From DAISJM01 sp036821485 (lineage in GTDB: Bacteria; Verrucomicrobiota; Kiritimatiellia; CAIQIC01; JAGNIJ01): 51,025 nt of DNA. Shown in pieces: positions 40,345 to 49,218 of the stretch; position 1 is the first letter of the stretch; every line of letters starts with the position of its first letter. The stretch spans positions 1 through 51,025 of the forward strand of contig DAISJM010000025.1 of assembly GCA_036821485.1 (NCBI GenBank), read 5' to 3'. Position numbers and translations under genes: made by a program. The notes under the pieces were generated by a model. The model saw nothing but the letters and a program-made list of their open reading frames with translations, made no database searches and was not told the DNA's origin.

Positions 40345-42359
40345 TCGTCAGCCTTCACATCGTAAACGATTCCGAAATCCGGTCGCCTCATGCGCGCACC
40401 ATCCTGCGCGCCGCACGAGTAGCTGTCCTTGCCTGCCAAATCCAGCAACAGCGCCATGCTCCCGTATTCACGTTTGTCGCCGTCGTTGCCCACGCCCTGG
40501 CACTTGTCGGGCTGCCGCGCGAAGTACGCGTCATCCCCACCCTCGTCCACCAGCAGCGCCATCGCATTGTTGAGCGCCCGGCCCTGCGAGTGATGATCCG
40601 CCGTGTACGTGTCGTCGCCGCCCTGATCGAACAGCATGCCGACGCCGTAATCGTGTGCCGCGCCCTGCACGAGGATGTAGCCGGTGTAGAAATCCTTGCC
40701 GCCGCCATCAGCCAGCAGCCCCGCGCTGAGATGAATCCCCGCGCCTTGCCCGTATTGATAAACGCTGTACGTGTCGTCACCCGCCACATCCAGCAGCAAC
40801 CCCACGCTGTACCAGTACGATACGCCTTGGGCGAACACGTCCGCGTCGTAGGTGTCGTTGCCGCCGAGATCGACCAGCGCCGCAACACCCCCGCCCGCAT
40901 ACGGCCGCATCCCGATCGCAAATCCCTGCGCGCACGAAACGTAACGATCGTCGTTCCGCTCGTAGTCATGCTCGCGGCCGCCCGCGAAGTACCGATCATT
41001 CCCCGTCACGTCCACCAGCCAGCCAATCCCAAGCACGCCGGCGTAGCCCTGTCCAACGTAGCCCACGTCGTAGAGATCATTCCCGCCTTCATCGCGGAGA
41101 CAGCCAACCCCGAACGACGCCGCACCCTGCGCGCACCCGCCCGCCCGATACACATCGTCGCCCGCGCCATCCACCAGCCACGCGGTGCCAAAGAACGCGC
41201 TCCCCTGCCCCGCGTACGCCGCCCGGTAGAAATCATTCCCGGCCGCATCCACGATCACCGACGCGCCGAACACCGATGCGCCTGCGCCGACCAAGTCCTC
41301 CGTGTCGTACCGGTCGTTGCCCGCAAGATCAACGATGGCCGCGAACGGCATTCCACGCATCGCATTCGCGGCACCCGCGCCAGCGCCGTATCGATCATCG
41401 CCGCCGGGGTCCAGAATCAGCAACGCGTCGCACGCGTAGGCATCCGCTTCGCGCGTACCCACGATCACCGTACCGAACGGCGTTTCAAAACGCGCCGGCT
41501 GCGTGGGCCATTTTTCCACGCCCGCCACTTGATCCCTCAAATCGAGCACCGCGCCGTGGAAGGCCCGCCCCGCGGCCAGCAGCGCAGCCAGATCCGTCCG
41601 CCTGACCACGGCAAGGAAGTTGCTCGACGACGGCGCGGGGTCCACCGCCAGCGATTCCGCGACGGCACGGCTCACATCGTCGCTGAGCAGTCCCGCGCGA
41701 ACCAGCGTCGCCCGCACATCCGCGTAATCCTCCGCGTTGAACAATCCCGCAAAGTACGCCGCCACGACATATCGCCGGTCATCCTCGCTCACATCCTCCA
41801 GCGCGGCTTTGCGAATACCGTCCGCCTGCATCACCCGAAGCCGGAACTGCGTCAGCGCCTGCGCGAGCTGCGGATCGAGCGCCGCCCAGGCCGCTTCGGA
41901 ATCGCCAAGCGCTTTGCCGGAAGCCACGCGGAACGCCGCGCCGTCCTCGCCCAAATCCAGCAGGCGACGCGCAAGCTTCCACGCCGGCTCGGGGTCGGAT
42001 GGGGTCACGGCGGACAGCACTTCATCCGCGAGTCGCGGCAGTTCCAGCGGGCGCGCGAGCAGATTGCTCGCGCACGACAGCACGATCTCCGGCTTGCCGA
42101 TATTCTTTTCAAAGCCCGCATCGGCAGGCGTCATGTTGAGTCGGCCCAAGGCAGCGAGTAGATGGGCTTCCGCGTTGGTGCCAAGAATGGGTTGAAGACC
42201 GGCAGCGAAGACAGATGCGGAGCAGAAGGCGATGACGGCGGCCAGCAAGAGCGATTTCTGGAGTGCGCTGGCTGGACAGCGCTTTGTGGCGGCCCGGCTG
42301 GACGGGCCGCGAGTGCAGAGCGGCGTCAAGCCGCCGCACTCCAAAACAGGATGCTTCAC
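40341..42359 (-). CDS. Exported protein with about twelve DxxGxDxY repeats
   Basis: About 672 residues from GTG 42359. After an unusual 33-residue N-region comes a hydrophobic core (SLLLAAVIAFCSASVFA) with a signal-peptidase site, an alpha-helical domain (about 60-330) and then about twelve units of 24-30 residues with consensus LvD-x-x-G-x-D-x-Y and a following QG (for example WLVDGAGDDVYRAG, LLLDVAGDDTYSVY). The Asp pattern resembles calcium-binding RTX or dockerin loops, predicting a Ca-stabilised beta solenoid. GTG 42359 has GGAGGGAAGGGG upstream. Codons 6-33 derive from a cloverleaf repeat inserted in frame. The function is unknown; it is paired with the HEAT protein. Confidence 0.78.
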   Translation of the reverse strand: MKHPVLECGGLTPLCTRGPSSRAATKRCPASALQKSLLLAAVIAFCSASVFAAGLQPILGTNAEAHLLAALGRLNMTPADAGFEKNIGKPEIVLSCASNLLARPLELPRLADEVLSAVTPSDPEPAWKLARRLLDLGEDGAAFRVASGKALGDSEAAWAALDPQLAQALTQFRLRVMQADGIRKAALEDVSEDDRRYVVAAYFAGLFNAEDYADVRATLVRAGLLSDDVSRAVAESLAVDPAPSSSNFLAVVRRTDLAALLAAGRAFHGAVLDLRDQVAGVEKWPTQPARFETPFGTVIVGTREADAYACDALLILDPGGDDRYGAGAGAANAMRGMPFAAIVDLAGNDRYDTEDLVGAGASVFGASVIVDAAGNDFYRAAYAGQGSAFFGTAWLVDGAGDDVYRAGGCAQGAASFGVGCLRDEGGNDLYDVGYVGQGYAGVLGIGWLVDVTGNDRYFAGGREHDYERNDDRYVSCAQGFAIGMRPYAGGGVAALVDLGGNDTYDADVFAQGVSYWYSVGLLLDVAGDDTYSVYQYGQGAGIHLSAGLLADGGGKDFYTGYILVQGAAHDYGVGMLFDQGGDDTYTADHHSQGRALNNAMALLVDEGGDDAYFARQPDKCQGVGNDGDKREYGSMALLLDLAGKDSYSCGAQDGARMRRPDFGIVYDVKADE
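42259..42343. repeat. Cloverleaf-forming dispersed repeat, copy 2 (in coding sequence)
   Basis: Outer arms TGGAGTGCG / CGCACTCCA and hairpins GCGCTG/CAGCGC, GCGGCCCG/CGGGCCGC and GCGGC/GCCGC, the same fold as 18018-18100. The middle stem carries a G-C pair where copy 1 has A-T. On the minus strand it is read as VLECGGLTPL and following residues within the signal-peptide N-region. Confidence 0.82.
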
Positions 42360-42384
42360 GTCCCCTTCCCTCCGTTGCCGGATG

Positions 42385-42927
42385 TTACCGCACGGCGATC
42401 CCAACGAACAGCCAGATCGACATGGCCAGCGTCATGAGCACTTTGAGCAGCACCACGAACATGCGCGCGAGCACTGCGCCGAAAGCGATGTACGCGGCAG
42501 CGTCATGCGCCCGCAGCCGCCTCAATTCCACGAGGTAGACCAGGCCGAAGCTGCCGGCCAGCATGCCGAGCAGCGTGCCCACCACCGGCACCGGAATGAG
42601 CGACCCCACGAGGGCGCCGATCAATCCGCCGCCGAGCGCCGCAAGGCCGGCCCAGCCGGAGCCGCCGCGCCTCTTCACGCCCCAGAAGCCGGCGACATTT
42701 TCGGCCACCTCGACCAGCACGGCCAGGTAGATGAAGAACAGCACCGTACCGAACCCGGGAAACCCGGCCCCCGAGACGAACGCCGCAAGAACCGTCGCGC
42801 CGACCACCAGCCATGTTCCCGAAAGAGAGAGGCAGGAAAGGAAGAGACCCACCAGGCACATCGCGGCCGCCAACAGGTAGCCCATGCCTTCCAGCAAGCC
42901 GTGAAGAATAGCGATCAACTCCGACAT
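42385..42927 (-). CDS. DUF456 family membrane protein
   Basis: A 180-residue membrane protein of the DUF456 family. It has helices LLAAAMCLVGLFLSCLSLSGTWLVVGATVLAAF and VLFFIYLAVLVEVAENVAGFWGVKRRGGSGWAGLAALGGGLIGALVG, the Gly-rich region with IPVPVVGTLLGMLAGSF, and a C-terminal pair of helices. The glycine-zipper-like GGGLIGALVGSLI stretch is typical. The function of DUF456 is unknown. It is transcribed leftward towards the DxxGxDxY gene; the gap to that gene is 25 bp. Confidence 0.85.
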   Translation of the reverse strand: MSELIAILHGLLEGMGYLLAAAMCLVGLFLSCLSLSGTWLVVGATVLAAFVSGAGFPGFGTVLFFIYLAVLVEVAENVAGFWGVKRRGGSGWAGLAALGGGLIGALVGSLIPVPVVGTLLGMLAGSFGLVYLVELRRLRAHDAAAYIAFGAVLARMFVVLLKVLMTLAMSIWLFVGIAVR

Positions 42928-42984
42928 GAAGGATCCCCGATCAAACGAAACTCACGTACGCCACGACACGCCAGCGAAAGATGA

Positions 42985-43575
42985 TCAGGGCGTGATGTTG
43001 ACGCTCCAGTCGTGGTTGAAATAGGAACCCTGCGTCCAGTCCTGGTTGACGTTGTTCTCGCCGCTATCCGTCTCGCCCATATCGCGGGTGAGATAGGTTT
43101 CCGACGCGCCGCCCTCGACCCACGCCTTGAGCTGGATCACATAGAAATTCTCGCCCGGCATGGTGATCTCGGGGCTCACTTCGATCTTCCACAAATCCAC
43201 CATCACTTCGCCATCATAAGGCTGACCATGGAACGTATCCGCGCTCTTCTCCGACGCGCGCAGCGTGATGTTGGTCACCCAGCTTCCCATGATCCAATGC
43301 TCTTCCTGCCCGTTCCACCAGCGCGCAAAAACCTGCTCGTCGGCATCACCGGCAAACTGCATCGCCGTCATGACATAAATCGTGACGGGGTCGCCGTCGG
43401 GGATGGAGGTCTTGCCGTTGCCGAGGAACGTGAAGGTCTGGCCCGGCACCTTTTCGGTGGCGCGGTCGTCCGTGCCATCGCCATCATCATGGTAGGCGAA
43501 ATCTACATTGACCGAGGCGGCCATGAGACGGCCGGCGGTAAGCGCGACAACAGCAAGCAGCAGAAAACGCTTCAT
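42985..43575 (-). CDS. Exported protein, unknown
   Basis: A 196-residue exported protein. Start at ATG 43575 (MKRFLLLAVVALTAGRLMAA, cleavage near MAA), with AAGGAG 6 bp upstream. The mature part is acidic, beta-rich and lacks cysteine (VNVDFAYHDDGDGTDDRATEK, FYVIQLKAWVEGGAS), with an N-terminal Asp/Gly-rich segment that might bind calcium. I do not recognise a family. It is divergent from the LacI-type regulator gene, which could control it. Confidence 0.65.
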   Translation of the reverse strand: MKRFLLLAVVALTAGRLMAASVNVDFAYHDDGDGTDDRATEKVPGQTFTFLGNGKTSIPDGDPVTIYVMTAMQFAGDADEQVFARWWNGQEEHWIMGSWVTNITLRASEKSADTFHGQPYDGEVMVDLWKIEVSPEITMPGENFYVIQLKAWVEGGASETYLTRDMGETDSGENNVNQDWTQGSYFNHDWSVNITP

Positions 43576-43743
43576 CTGTTTCTCCTTTTTGCCAACAAAG
43601 GCGTATGCCTCTTGAAAATATGCGCTTGGAGGGCCCGGCTCAAGCCCTATCCGAGGGCCTGCCAAAGCGCCGTTTCGCTGGGCATGTGCCCGCTCACATA
43701 GGCACGTATTCCTGTTGCCTCCCCCGCGGGAAATAGTACAAGA

Positions 43744-43755
43744 TAGAGCGCTTTA
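43744..43755 (+). promoter_or_regulatory. LacI-type operator candidate
   Basis: TAGAGC|GCTTTA, a 12-bp palindrome with one mismatch and the central CG step usual in LacI-family operators, 12 bp before the regulator's ATG. It suits autoregulation. Confidence 0.45.
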
Positions 43756-43767
43756 CAGGCCCAAGTT

Positions 43768-44793
43768 ATGAGCCGGACAACGATCAAAGACATAGCCAAG
43801 GAATGCGGTGTATCGCTCAGCACCGTTTCGCTTGTCCTCAACAACAACCCCCGCATCAGCGCCAAGACGCGGGCACGGGTTCAGGCAGCCGTCAAGCGGC
43901 ACAGTTACCAGCCGAACATTCACGCGCGCGGACTGGCCTCGCAGACCAGCCAGGTACTCAGCGTCGTCGTGCCGCAACTGAACCACGTGTTCGCGGATGT
44001 CTACTTCGGCGAAATCGTCAGCGGGATTTATGACCGCGCCTGCGAGGAGAACTACAAGCTGCTCCTCGATGTCGCCAACCCCAAGTTCGTCGACAGCGAG
44101 GAGTACATCAACCTTCTCAAGTCCCGGCGCGCGGACGGCATGCTGTTCATCGCCTCGTCGATCAAGGACGATTATCTGAAGGTGTTCGAGGACAGCCCGT
44201 ACACCTTCCTGCTCGTCAACCACTACTTCCCCGGCAGCGAACTCAACTACCTCGCCGTCGACTACAAGGATTCTGCCAGACAGGCAGCCGAGCATCTCGT
44301 CGGCCTGGGCCATCGCCGCATCGGTCTGATCGCCGGCACCAACACGTACACCGGCCTGGAGTTCCGCGATTCGTTCATCGCCCACTGCCGCTCGCTGGGG
44401 CTCGCCGAAGAGGACCTCCTGTGGACTGACGGCGGCAAGGACTGGAGCCAGGAGGGCGGTTTCGAGGCCTCGCGCCAGTTGATGGCACGCCACCCCGGGA
44501 TCACCGCGATCATGGCCGCCAACGACCGGCTCGCGATCGGCGCCATGCGCTACGTGCACACGCACGACCTCAAGGTCCCCGAGGACATCTCCGTCATGGG
44601 CGTCGACGACATCTCGCTTTCCAGCTTCACCACGCCGGGCCTCACGACCATCCGCCACGATTTGTACCAGCTCGGCCAAGTGGCGTGCGCGCGCATGCTC
44701 GCCCTGTTCCGGAAGGAAATCCCGACCTGCAGCGAGGTATTGCCCGTCAAACTCGTCGGCCGCGAATCCACCGGTCCCGCCCGCAAGTCCTGA
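43768..44793 (+). CDS. LacI-family transcriptional regulator
   Basis: A 341-residue regulator. The N-terminal HTH with hinge is TTIKDIAKECGVSLSTVSLVLNNNPRISAKTRARVQAAV (residues 4-42), followed by a periplasmic-binding-protein-like sugar domain: VLSVVVPQLNHVFADVYFGEIVSGI, DGMLFIASSI, AVDYKDSARQAAEHLVGLGHRRIGLIAG, ITAIMAANDRLAIGAM, GVDDISLSSFTTPGLTTIRHD. Effector unknown. It lacks a clear Shine-Dalgarno. A candidate operator lies just upstream. It is followed 10 bp later by the NYN gene. Confidence 0.92.
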   Translation: MSRTTIKDIAKECGVSLSTVSLVLNNNPRISAKTRARVQAAVKRHSYQPNIHARGLASQTSQVLSVVVPQLNHVFADVYFGEIVSGIYDRACEENYKLLLDVANPKFVDSEEYINLLKSRRADGMLFIASSIKDDYLKVFEDSPYTFLLVNHYFPGSELNYLAVDYKDSARQAAEHLVGLGHRRIGLIAGTNTYTGLEFRDSFIAHCRSLGLAEEDLLWTDGGKDWSQEGGFEASRQLMARHPGITAIMAANDRLAIGAMRYVHTHDLKVPEDISVMGVDDISLSSFTTPGLTTIRHDLYQLGQVACARMLALFRKEIPTCSEVLPVKLVGRESTGPARKS

Positions 44794-44803
44794 GGCTTCG
44801 GCC

Positions 44804-45289
44804 ATGACCTATCGCCGACTCATCATCGACGGCTACAGTCTGCTTCATCGGGACCCGTCGTATGCCGCCGTCCTCCGCCGCAACATCACCCTCGCCCGCC
44901 AGCAACTGGTGCGCACCATCGAGCCGCTCGCGGGCAGCCTTGCCGAACAAGTGACCATCGTGTTCGACGGCGTCGAACAGGGCGGCCGCGGCGAAGGTTA
45001 TGAGTCGAAGGCGATCGAGCTGATTTTCTCTCCGGGCCATCACACGGCCGACACGGTGATTGAGCGGCTGGTACACGACGATCCGCGGCCGGCCGAAGTC
45101 CTCGTGATCTCCTCCGACCGGCGTGAACGGGAAACAGCCACCGCGGCGGGTGCGCACACCCTCTCCTGCGGTGACTTCATCGAGCAGTGTGAATCACAGC
45201 GCAAGGAATGGCGGCGACAGACGGGGTCCATGAAGGGCAAAACGCCCCGAACCACGCTGGGTGATTTCTTCCCGGAAGACCGTAGCTGA
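44804..45289 (+). CDS. YacP-like NYN-domain RNase
   Basis: A 161-residue protein of the YacP/Rae1-like NYN family, PIN-fold ribonucleases. Acidic residues and motifs fit: RLIIDGYSLLHRDP (Asp9), VTIVFDGVEQGG, GHHTADTVIERLVHD, VLVISSDRRERETATAAGAHTLSCGDFIEQ. In Bacillus, Rae1 cleaves ribosome-bound mRNA. It is transcribed with the upstream LacI-type gene; the link is probably positional only. Confidence 0.85.
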   Translation: MTYRRLIIDGYSLLHRDPSYAAVLRRNITLARQQLVRTIEPLAGSLAEQVTIVFDGVEQGGRGEGYESKAIELIFSPGHHTADTVIERLVHDDPRPAEVLVISSDRRERETATAAGAHTLSCGDFIEQCESQRKEWRRQTGSMKGKTPRTTLGDFFPEDRS

Positions 45290-45298
45290 ACGGCTTGT

Positions 45299-46300
45299 TC
45301 AGTTCGTCATCGAATCGCCGAATTCATCGGAAAGCTCGATCGACTCCTTCTCGTCCGGCTGACCGCGATTGAGCAGCCAGAGCACAAGCCCGTAGGCGCC
45401 CATCGGGATGACCCCGCCGTACAGCACCAGCCTGAGGAAGGTGAAGTGGTACGGGATGGCCGGCGAGAAGCGGTATAGATTCCAGAAGATGAGCAGGCAG
45501 CAGGTCCACACCGCGCCGAAGTTCGGAATGGCGTCTCCTGACCGCATCATGTGAAGCCCGGAAAACCGCTTCTTGGTGATCGGGAAGAACAGGTTCGATC
45601 CCATCAAGCCGAGTTGATCCTCCAGCAGGTGCGCGGAAAAACCTGCGAAGATCACCACGGCCGCCTGCCAACCCCAGATCAGCCAGCCGATCGCGGCCAG
45701 CACCGCCCCCACGGTGAAGCTGTGACTCCAGTTGCGATGCCACGGCAGGAAGTGCAGTTCCACGGCGCCCTGTCCGCTGGCCTGCATGGCAAAGGTCGGA
45801 CCGTCGAAAATATCCACGCGCGTCGTGGCATCGTACGTCTGGATGATGGGACACGGCAGCTTCGCGCGACCGATGCCCTTCTCCTTGGGCGTGGAGTCGG
45901 GGACCGGCACCTGGCCCGTATTCACCACGGGGCCGAAGCGCACGAGCACTTCCTGGTTCTTGGGATCGAACTTCACCACGTACTGCTGCCAGTAGTCCGT
46001 GCCCACGCGCAGGGTGTTGAGCTTGATCCGGATCGGCTTCTTGCTGGTCTGCGCCATGCCGACCGCGCGCGCAATTTCGTCGGCGATGAACTGCGGATCG
46101 AGATTCTCCGGGTCCGGATCCACGTACACATCGTGCCGGTAGAAGAACCGGTAGAATTTGAAATCCACCGTGTCGGGCATGAGGCCGCAGGCGCCGCCCA
46201 AGATGAAGTAGAGCGGGTTGCCGTCTATCGCGGCCTGGACCGCCCACGGACAAAACGACGCCGCCGCGACGCCGGAGATAAAATGAGATATACCCTTCAT
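45299..46300 (-). CDS. YdjM/DUF457-like membrane protein
   Basis: A 333-residue membrane protein of the YdjM-type (metal-dependent hydrolase, DUF457) family. Histidine/aspartate motifs are MKGISHFISG at the N-terminus, GLMPDTVDF, HRNWSHSFTVGAVLAAIGWLIWGW and FSAHLLEDQLG. These conserved His/Asp residues face the membrane and are presumed to bind metal. A soluble insert of about 120 residues (RIKLNTLRVGTDYWQQYVVKFDP and on) makes it longer than E. coli YdjM. GGAGG precedes the ATG. It is the last gene of the OB/TctA cluster. Confidence 0.83.
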   Translation of the reverse strand: MKGISHFISGVAAASFCPWAVQAAIDGNPLYFILGGACGLMPDTVDFKFYRFFYRHDVYVDPDPENLDPQFIADEIARAVGMAQTSKKPIRIKLNTLRVGTDYWQQYVVKFDPKNQEVLVRFGPVVNTGQVPVPDSTPKEKGIGRAKLPCPIIQTYDATTRVDIFDGPTFAMQASGQGAVELHFLPWHRNWSHSFTVGAVLAAIGWLIWGWQAAVVIFAGFSAHLLEDQLGLMGSNLFFPITKKRFSGLHMMRSGDAIPNFGAVWTCCLLIFWNLYRFSPAIPYHFTFLRLVLYGGVIPMGAYGLVLWLLNRGQPDEKESIELSDEFGDSMTN

Positions 46301-46320
46301 GATCGTCCTCCGCTACGACT

Positions 46321-47652
46321 TCAAATCAACCCCAGCCAGTGCGCAACCTGCTGTCCGAAGCCCGACATGTTGCAGGCAATGGGCAACAGCAGAACGCCAA
46401 GGCAGTTCAGACGCCGCGAGCCAAACAACACGGGGATAAGACCAATACCCGTCGAAATCAGCATCACCGCCATGCCGCCCCACCCCGTCATCAGCCACAC
46501 CAGGACCAGGATGATGCCCAGCGCCAGCGAGGAGGCATTGCGATAGTTCACCTTCTCGATGAACCTGATCGTCCACCTCGTCAGCGGACCCATCAGCAGG
46601 AACGACACGCCGCCGGAGATGGCGATCGCCGCAAGGATCATGAAGTAGTCATAGCTGGTTCTCGGCACGTACACGCTCTTCATCATCCACGCCGCGCCGC
46701 CGCGCGTCAGCCCGAGCCCGGGTACGAACAGCAGCATGAACGAGCCGACGTAGTAGACGAGTTTGGACACGCCCTGCGACATGATGAAGACCTTCTCGTT
46801 CCGCTGTGCCGTCGCGTGGCCCGCGAGCAGGCCGCCGATACCGCCCGTGATCACCGGGAAGAAGGCCGCGAAGCCGCCGCCCAGACCACCCGCACCCACA
46901 CTGCGCAGCACGAGGTCGCCGTTGATCTCAAGAGAGTCGGTCATGCGCTGCGGCGGAATGCGCGCCGCGCTGATGAGGTTCACGAGGCACCACGGCACCG
47001 CGAACAGGCCCACAAACGCGGGCATGATGTTCTGGAAGGCCATCTCCACCGCCACGGGTGAACGATAGAGCAGGATGAACCCAAGGAATGCCGACAGGAA
47101 GAAGGTCGCGAGGCCTGCACCGAGTGAGCGCCACGCATCGAGGAATTTCGCGAGGCCGGCCGGGCCCCAGTTCCCACCCTTGGGCCATTCCGACATCAGG
47201 ATGTAGGTGATGATCACCCAGAGGATCCAGTGCATGTGCGGCCGCAGCACGCTTTGCACCACGGGCAGAAATCTGGGAGCAAACGGCCCCACCACGAACA
47301 CCAGGAAGAAGACGCCGGCGAGTCCGCCCACGCCCGTAATCATCGTGCCCTCGAAACCGCGCCCGGACATCAGGTACTTCTGGCCCGGCAGCACGGTGAA
47401 CATCGCGCTTTCATCCGGCGCGCCGAGGAGAATGGACGGGATCGTATTCAGCATCGACCAACCCACGATCACCCCCGCCATCAGCGGCAGGAAGATCTGC
47501 GGCGGCAGGTTGATGCCGTGCGCTTCCATCCAGTAGACCGACACCGCCAATGCGCCCAGGATGTTGTAGGCGTGCAGGGCGGGAAGCACCGAGATCAGGC
47601 ACGACAGGGCCGTGCCGACCAGCGCTGCAGTCAATACCATCAAAGCATCCAT
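46321..47652 (-). CDS. TctA-like tripartite tricarboxylate transporter permease
   Basis: A 443-residue polytopic membrane protein of the TctA (PF01970) family, closest in style to the shorter archaeal-type members. Features include SVLPALHAYNILGALA (the PGxH loop), MEAHGINLPPQIFLPLMAGVIVG, and about ten helices with the Gly-rich GGLGGGFAAFFPVITGGIGGLLAGHATAQ. Classical TctABC systems use TctB and a periplasmic TctC; neither is nearby. ATG 47652 has GGGAG 7 bp upstream; a longer in-frame extension overlaps the previous gene. The substrate is unknown. Confidence 0.85.
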   Translation of the reverse strand: MDALMVLTAALVGTALSCLISVLPALHAYNILGALAVSVYWMEAHGINLPPQIFLPLMAGVIVGWSMLNTIPSILLGAPDESAMFTVLPGQKYLMSGRGFEGTMITGVGGLAGVFFLVFVVGPFAPRFLPVVQSVLRPHMHWILWVIITYILMSEWPKGGNWGPAGLAKFLDAWRSLGAGLATFFLSAFLGFILLYRSPVAVEMAFQNIMPAFVGLFAVPWCLVNLISAARIPPQRMTDSLEINGDLVLRSVGAGGLGGGFAAFFPVITGGIGGLLAGHATAQRNEKVFIMSQGVSKLVYYVGSFMLLFVPGLGLTRGGAAWMMKSVYVPRTSYDYFMILAAIAISGGVSFLLMGPLTRWTIRFIEKVNYRNASSLALGIILVLVWLMTGWGGMAVMLISTGIGLIPVLFGSRRLNCLGVLLLPIACNMSGFGQQVAHWLGLI

Positions 47653-47666
47653 GATATCGCTCCCTG

Positions 47667-49157
47667 CTATGGAACCATCTGGAGGGCCTGCGGATTGGCC
47701 GGAACGATTTCCAGCACATCCTTGAACACCTTGATCTCGCCCGACACGATCACGGTGCACCCGCTGGTGAGTTGATCACGGGCGTCGCCGGGCACGCTGC
47801 GATCCCAAAGCACCATGCTGATGCTGGCCTTTCCTTCGGTCAGCGGATAAATCACGCCGCCACGCACGGACTTGGGTTCACCCAGCTTGCCGCGCAGCGT
47901 GAAGACCTTGCCCTCGTCGCTCTTCTTGATGTCGGCAATGGCTGCCGTGCCGCCCACCGGCTTGGCCTTCGCCTCGGGAAGCACATCGACCAGGCTGATC
48001 TGGTCGGAGTGATTCACCTTGAGCTGCAACTGCCCCTCATACACACCCACCATGCCGCGCACACTGATCAGCGCGCCAACCATCGGCTTGTTCCCCTTGA
48101 GGCGCGACGCCACGGTATCCCAGTAGACAACGCGAATCTTGCTGCCGCCGTCCTCGAGTATGACTTCGTGCGGCGCCTTTTCTTCCTTCGGCGGATTCAC
48201 CTCCGCCACCCGCCCCGTCACCCGCACAACCTGTCCGGCCATCTCCGCCGTTATATCGGCAATGGCCGCCTCGGCCGCCTTCACCGTCGGTGCGGCCGGT
48301 CCCGCCGTCATGGATGCGCCCTGCTTGGTCCCCAAAAACTCCAGATCGTTGGCCCGGCCCAGCGAGAGTTGGAGCTGATCGCGATAGGTTTTGACGCTCA
48401 CGCGTGCCCGCACCGGCGTGCCTTTCATCAGCAACACCTTGTCGGGGATTTCCGCATAGATATCGTCCCAAAACGTGATTTCCTTCTCGGCCGTGCCATC
48501 CGAAATCTTCACCACCCACGGCTGCTTGGTCTGCGGTTTTGGAGCGCTGACCGCCGTAATGGTGCCCTCGATCACCGCGCTGCTGCCCACCATGGCGCCG
48601 GTGATTTCCTCGAGCGGCGTGACTGCCGCCTCGGCGCGGGTCAGCGTCAGTTGCTCGGGCACCTGCAGCCGCATCACCACATCGTCATCCGCCGTTACGC
48701 TCAGGCTGCCGGCCACCTCGATTCGATCCCCGGCATTGGGAATCTTGTCGGCATCGGCAAGCGCCTGCGCTTGTGCCCTGAACGCGGTGACGGATATCTC
48801 TCCCGACCCGTCATCCACCATGAAACGCATGGACCGAATCTTCCCGCCCTCCCTGAAAGCCCTGGCGTCGCTGGAAACCGTGCCCGCAATCCGGACGTAG
48901 GCGAAGTTCATCGTCGGCTTCAACTCCCCGATCTTCACCAGCGGGATTTCACGGTGGGTCACCATCAGGTAGAGCAACCCCAGCCCCACGGTGGCCAGCA
49001 GAACGGCCGCATAGCGCAACGCACGGAGACTCATGCGTTTATGAACGGGCGCCCCGCACTTGGGGCACCGCGTGAGTGCGCCGACAAAATGCCCGCATTC
49101 CACGCAGGTGACGTCCTGAGGTTGGCTGTCCTGGCCGGGCAGAGAAGCCTGGTTCAT
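47667..49157 (-). CDS. Membrane-tethered zinc-ribbon and multi-OB-fold protein
   Basis: A 496-residue protein. The N-terminal zinc ribbon CVECGHFVGALTRCPKCGAPV (about 17-38) is followed by one membrane helix (YAAVLLATVGLGLLYLMV) and four OB-fold-like units with similar wording: FAYVRIAGTVSSD, SAVIEGTITAVS, QVVRVTGRVAEVN, FTLRGKLGEP, each followed by a strand pattern and ITFWDDI, VVYWDTV or MVLWDRS. Orientation puts the OB folds outside the cytoplasm if the ribbon is inside. OB folds here may bind oligosaccharide or protein rather than nucleic acid. ATG 49157 has GGAAGAG upstream; TATAAT on the minus strand at 49213-49218 is a likely -10. It leads the leftward cluster with the TctA-like and YdjM-like genes. 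Confidence 0.75.
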   Translation of the reverse strand: MNQASLPGQDSQPQDVTCVECGHFVGALTRCPKCGAPVHKRMSLRALRYAAVLLATVGLGLLYLMVTHREIPLVKIGELKPTMNFAYVRIAGTVSSDARAFREGGKIRSMRFMVDDGSGEISVTAFRAQAQALADADKIPNAGDRIEVAGSLSVTADDDVVMRLQVPEQLTLTRAEAAVTPLEEITGAMVGSSAVIEGTITAVSAPKPQTKQPWVVKISDGTAEKEITFWDDIYAEIPDKVLLMKGTPVRARVSVKTYRDQLQLSLGRANDLEFLGTKQGASMTAGPAAPTVKAAEAAIADITAEMAGQVVRVTGRVAEVNPPKEEKAPHEVILEDGGSKIRVVYWDTVASRLKGNKPMVGALISVRGMVGVYEGQLQLKVNHSDQISLVDVLPEAKAKPVGGTAAIADIKKSDEGKVFTLRGKLGEPKSVRGGVIYPLTEGKASISMVLWDRSVPGDARDQLTSGCTVIVSGEIKVFKDVLEIVPANPQALQMVP

Positions 49158-49212
49158 GAGCTCTTCCTTTCTCTCGATAGCCGCCCGATTCCATGGGAAC
49201 GGCGGCAATTGG

Positions 49213-49218
49213 ATTATA
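49213..49218 (-). promoter_or_regulatory. -10 element for the OB-fold/TctA/YdjM cluster
   Basis: TATAAT on the minus strand, 56 bp before ATG 49157. No good -35 is visible at the usual spacing. The rest of the 229-bp divergent gap shows no further named feature. Confidence 0.45.

Noticed and set aside
40095..42161. 688-aa plus-strand ORF opposite the DxxGxDxY gene
   Set aside because: Composition rich in Arg/His/Val with repeating pattern mirrored from the real repeats on the minus strand.
42109..42339. Small ORFs whose translations read ECGGLTPL or similar around the cloverleaf repeats
   Set aside because: They are translations of the repeat itself, apart from the in-frame passage through copy 2 discussed as a finding.
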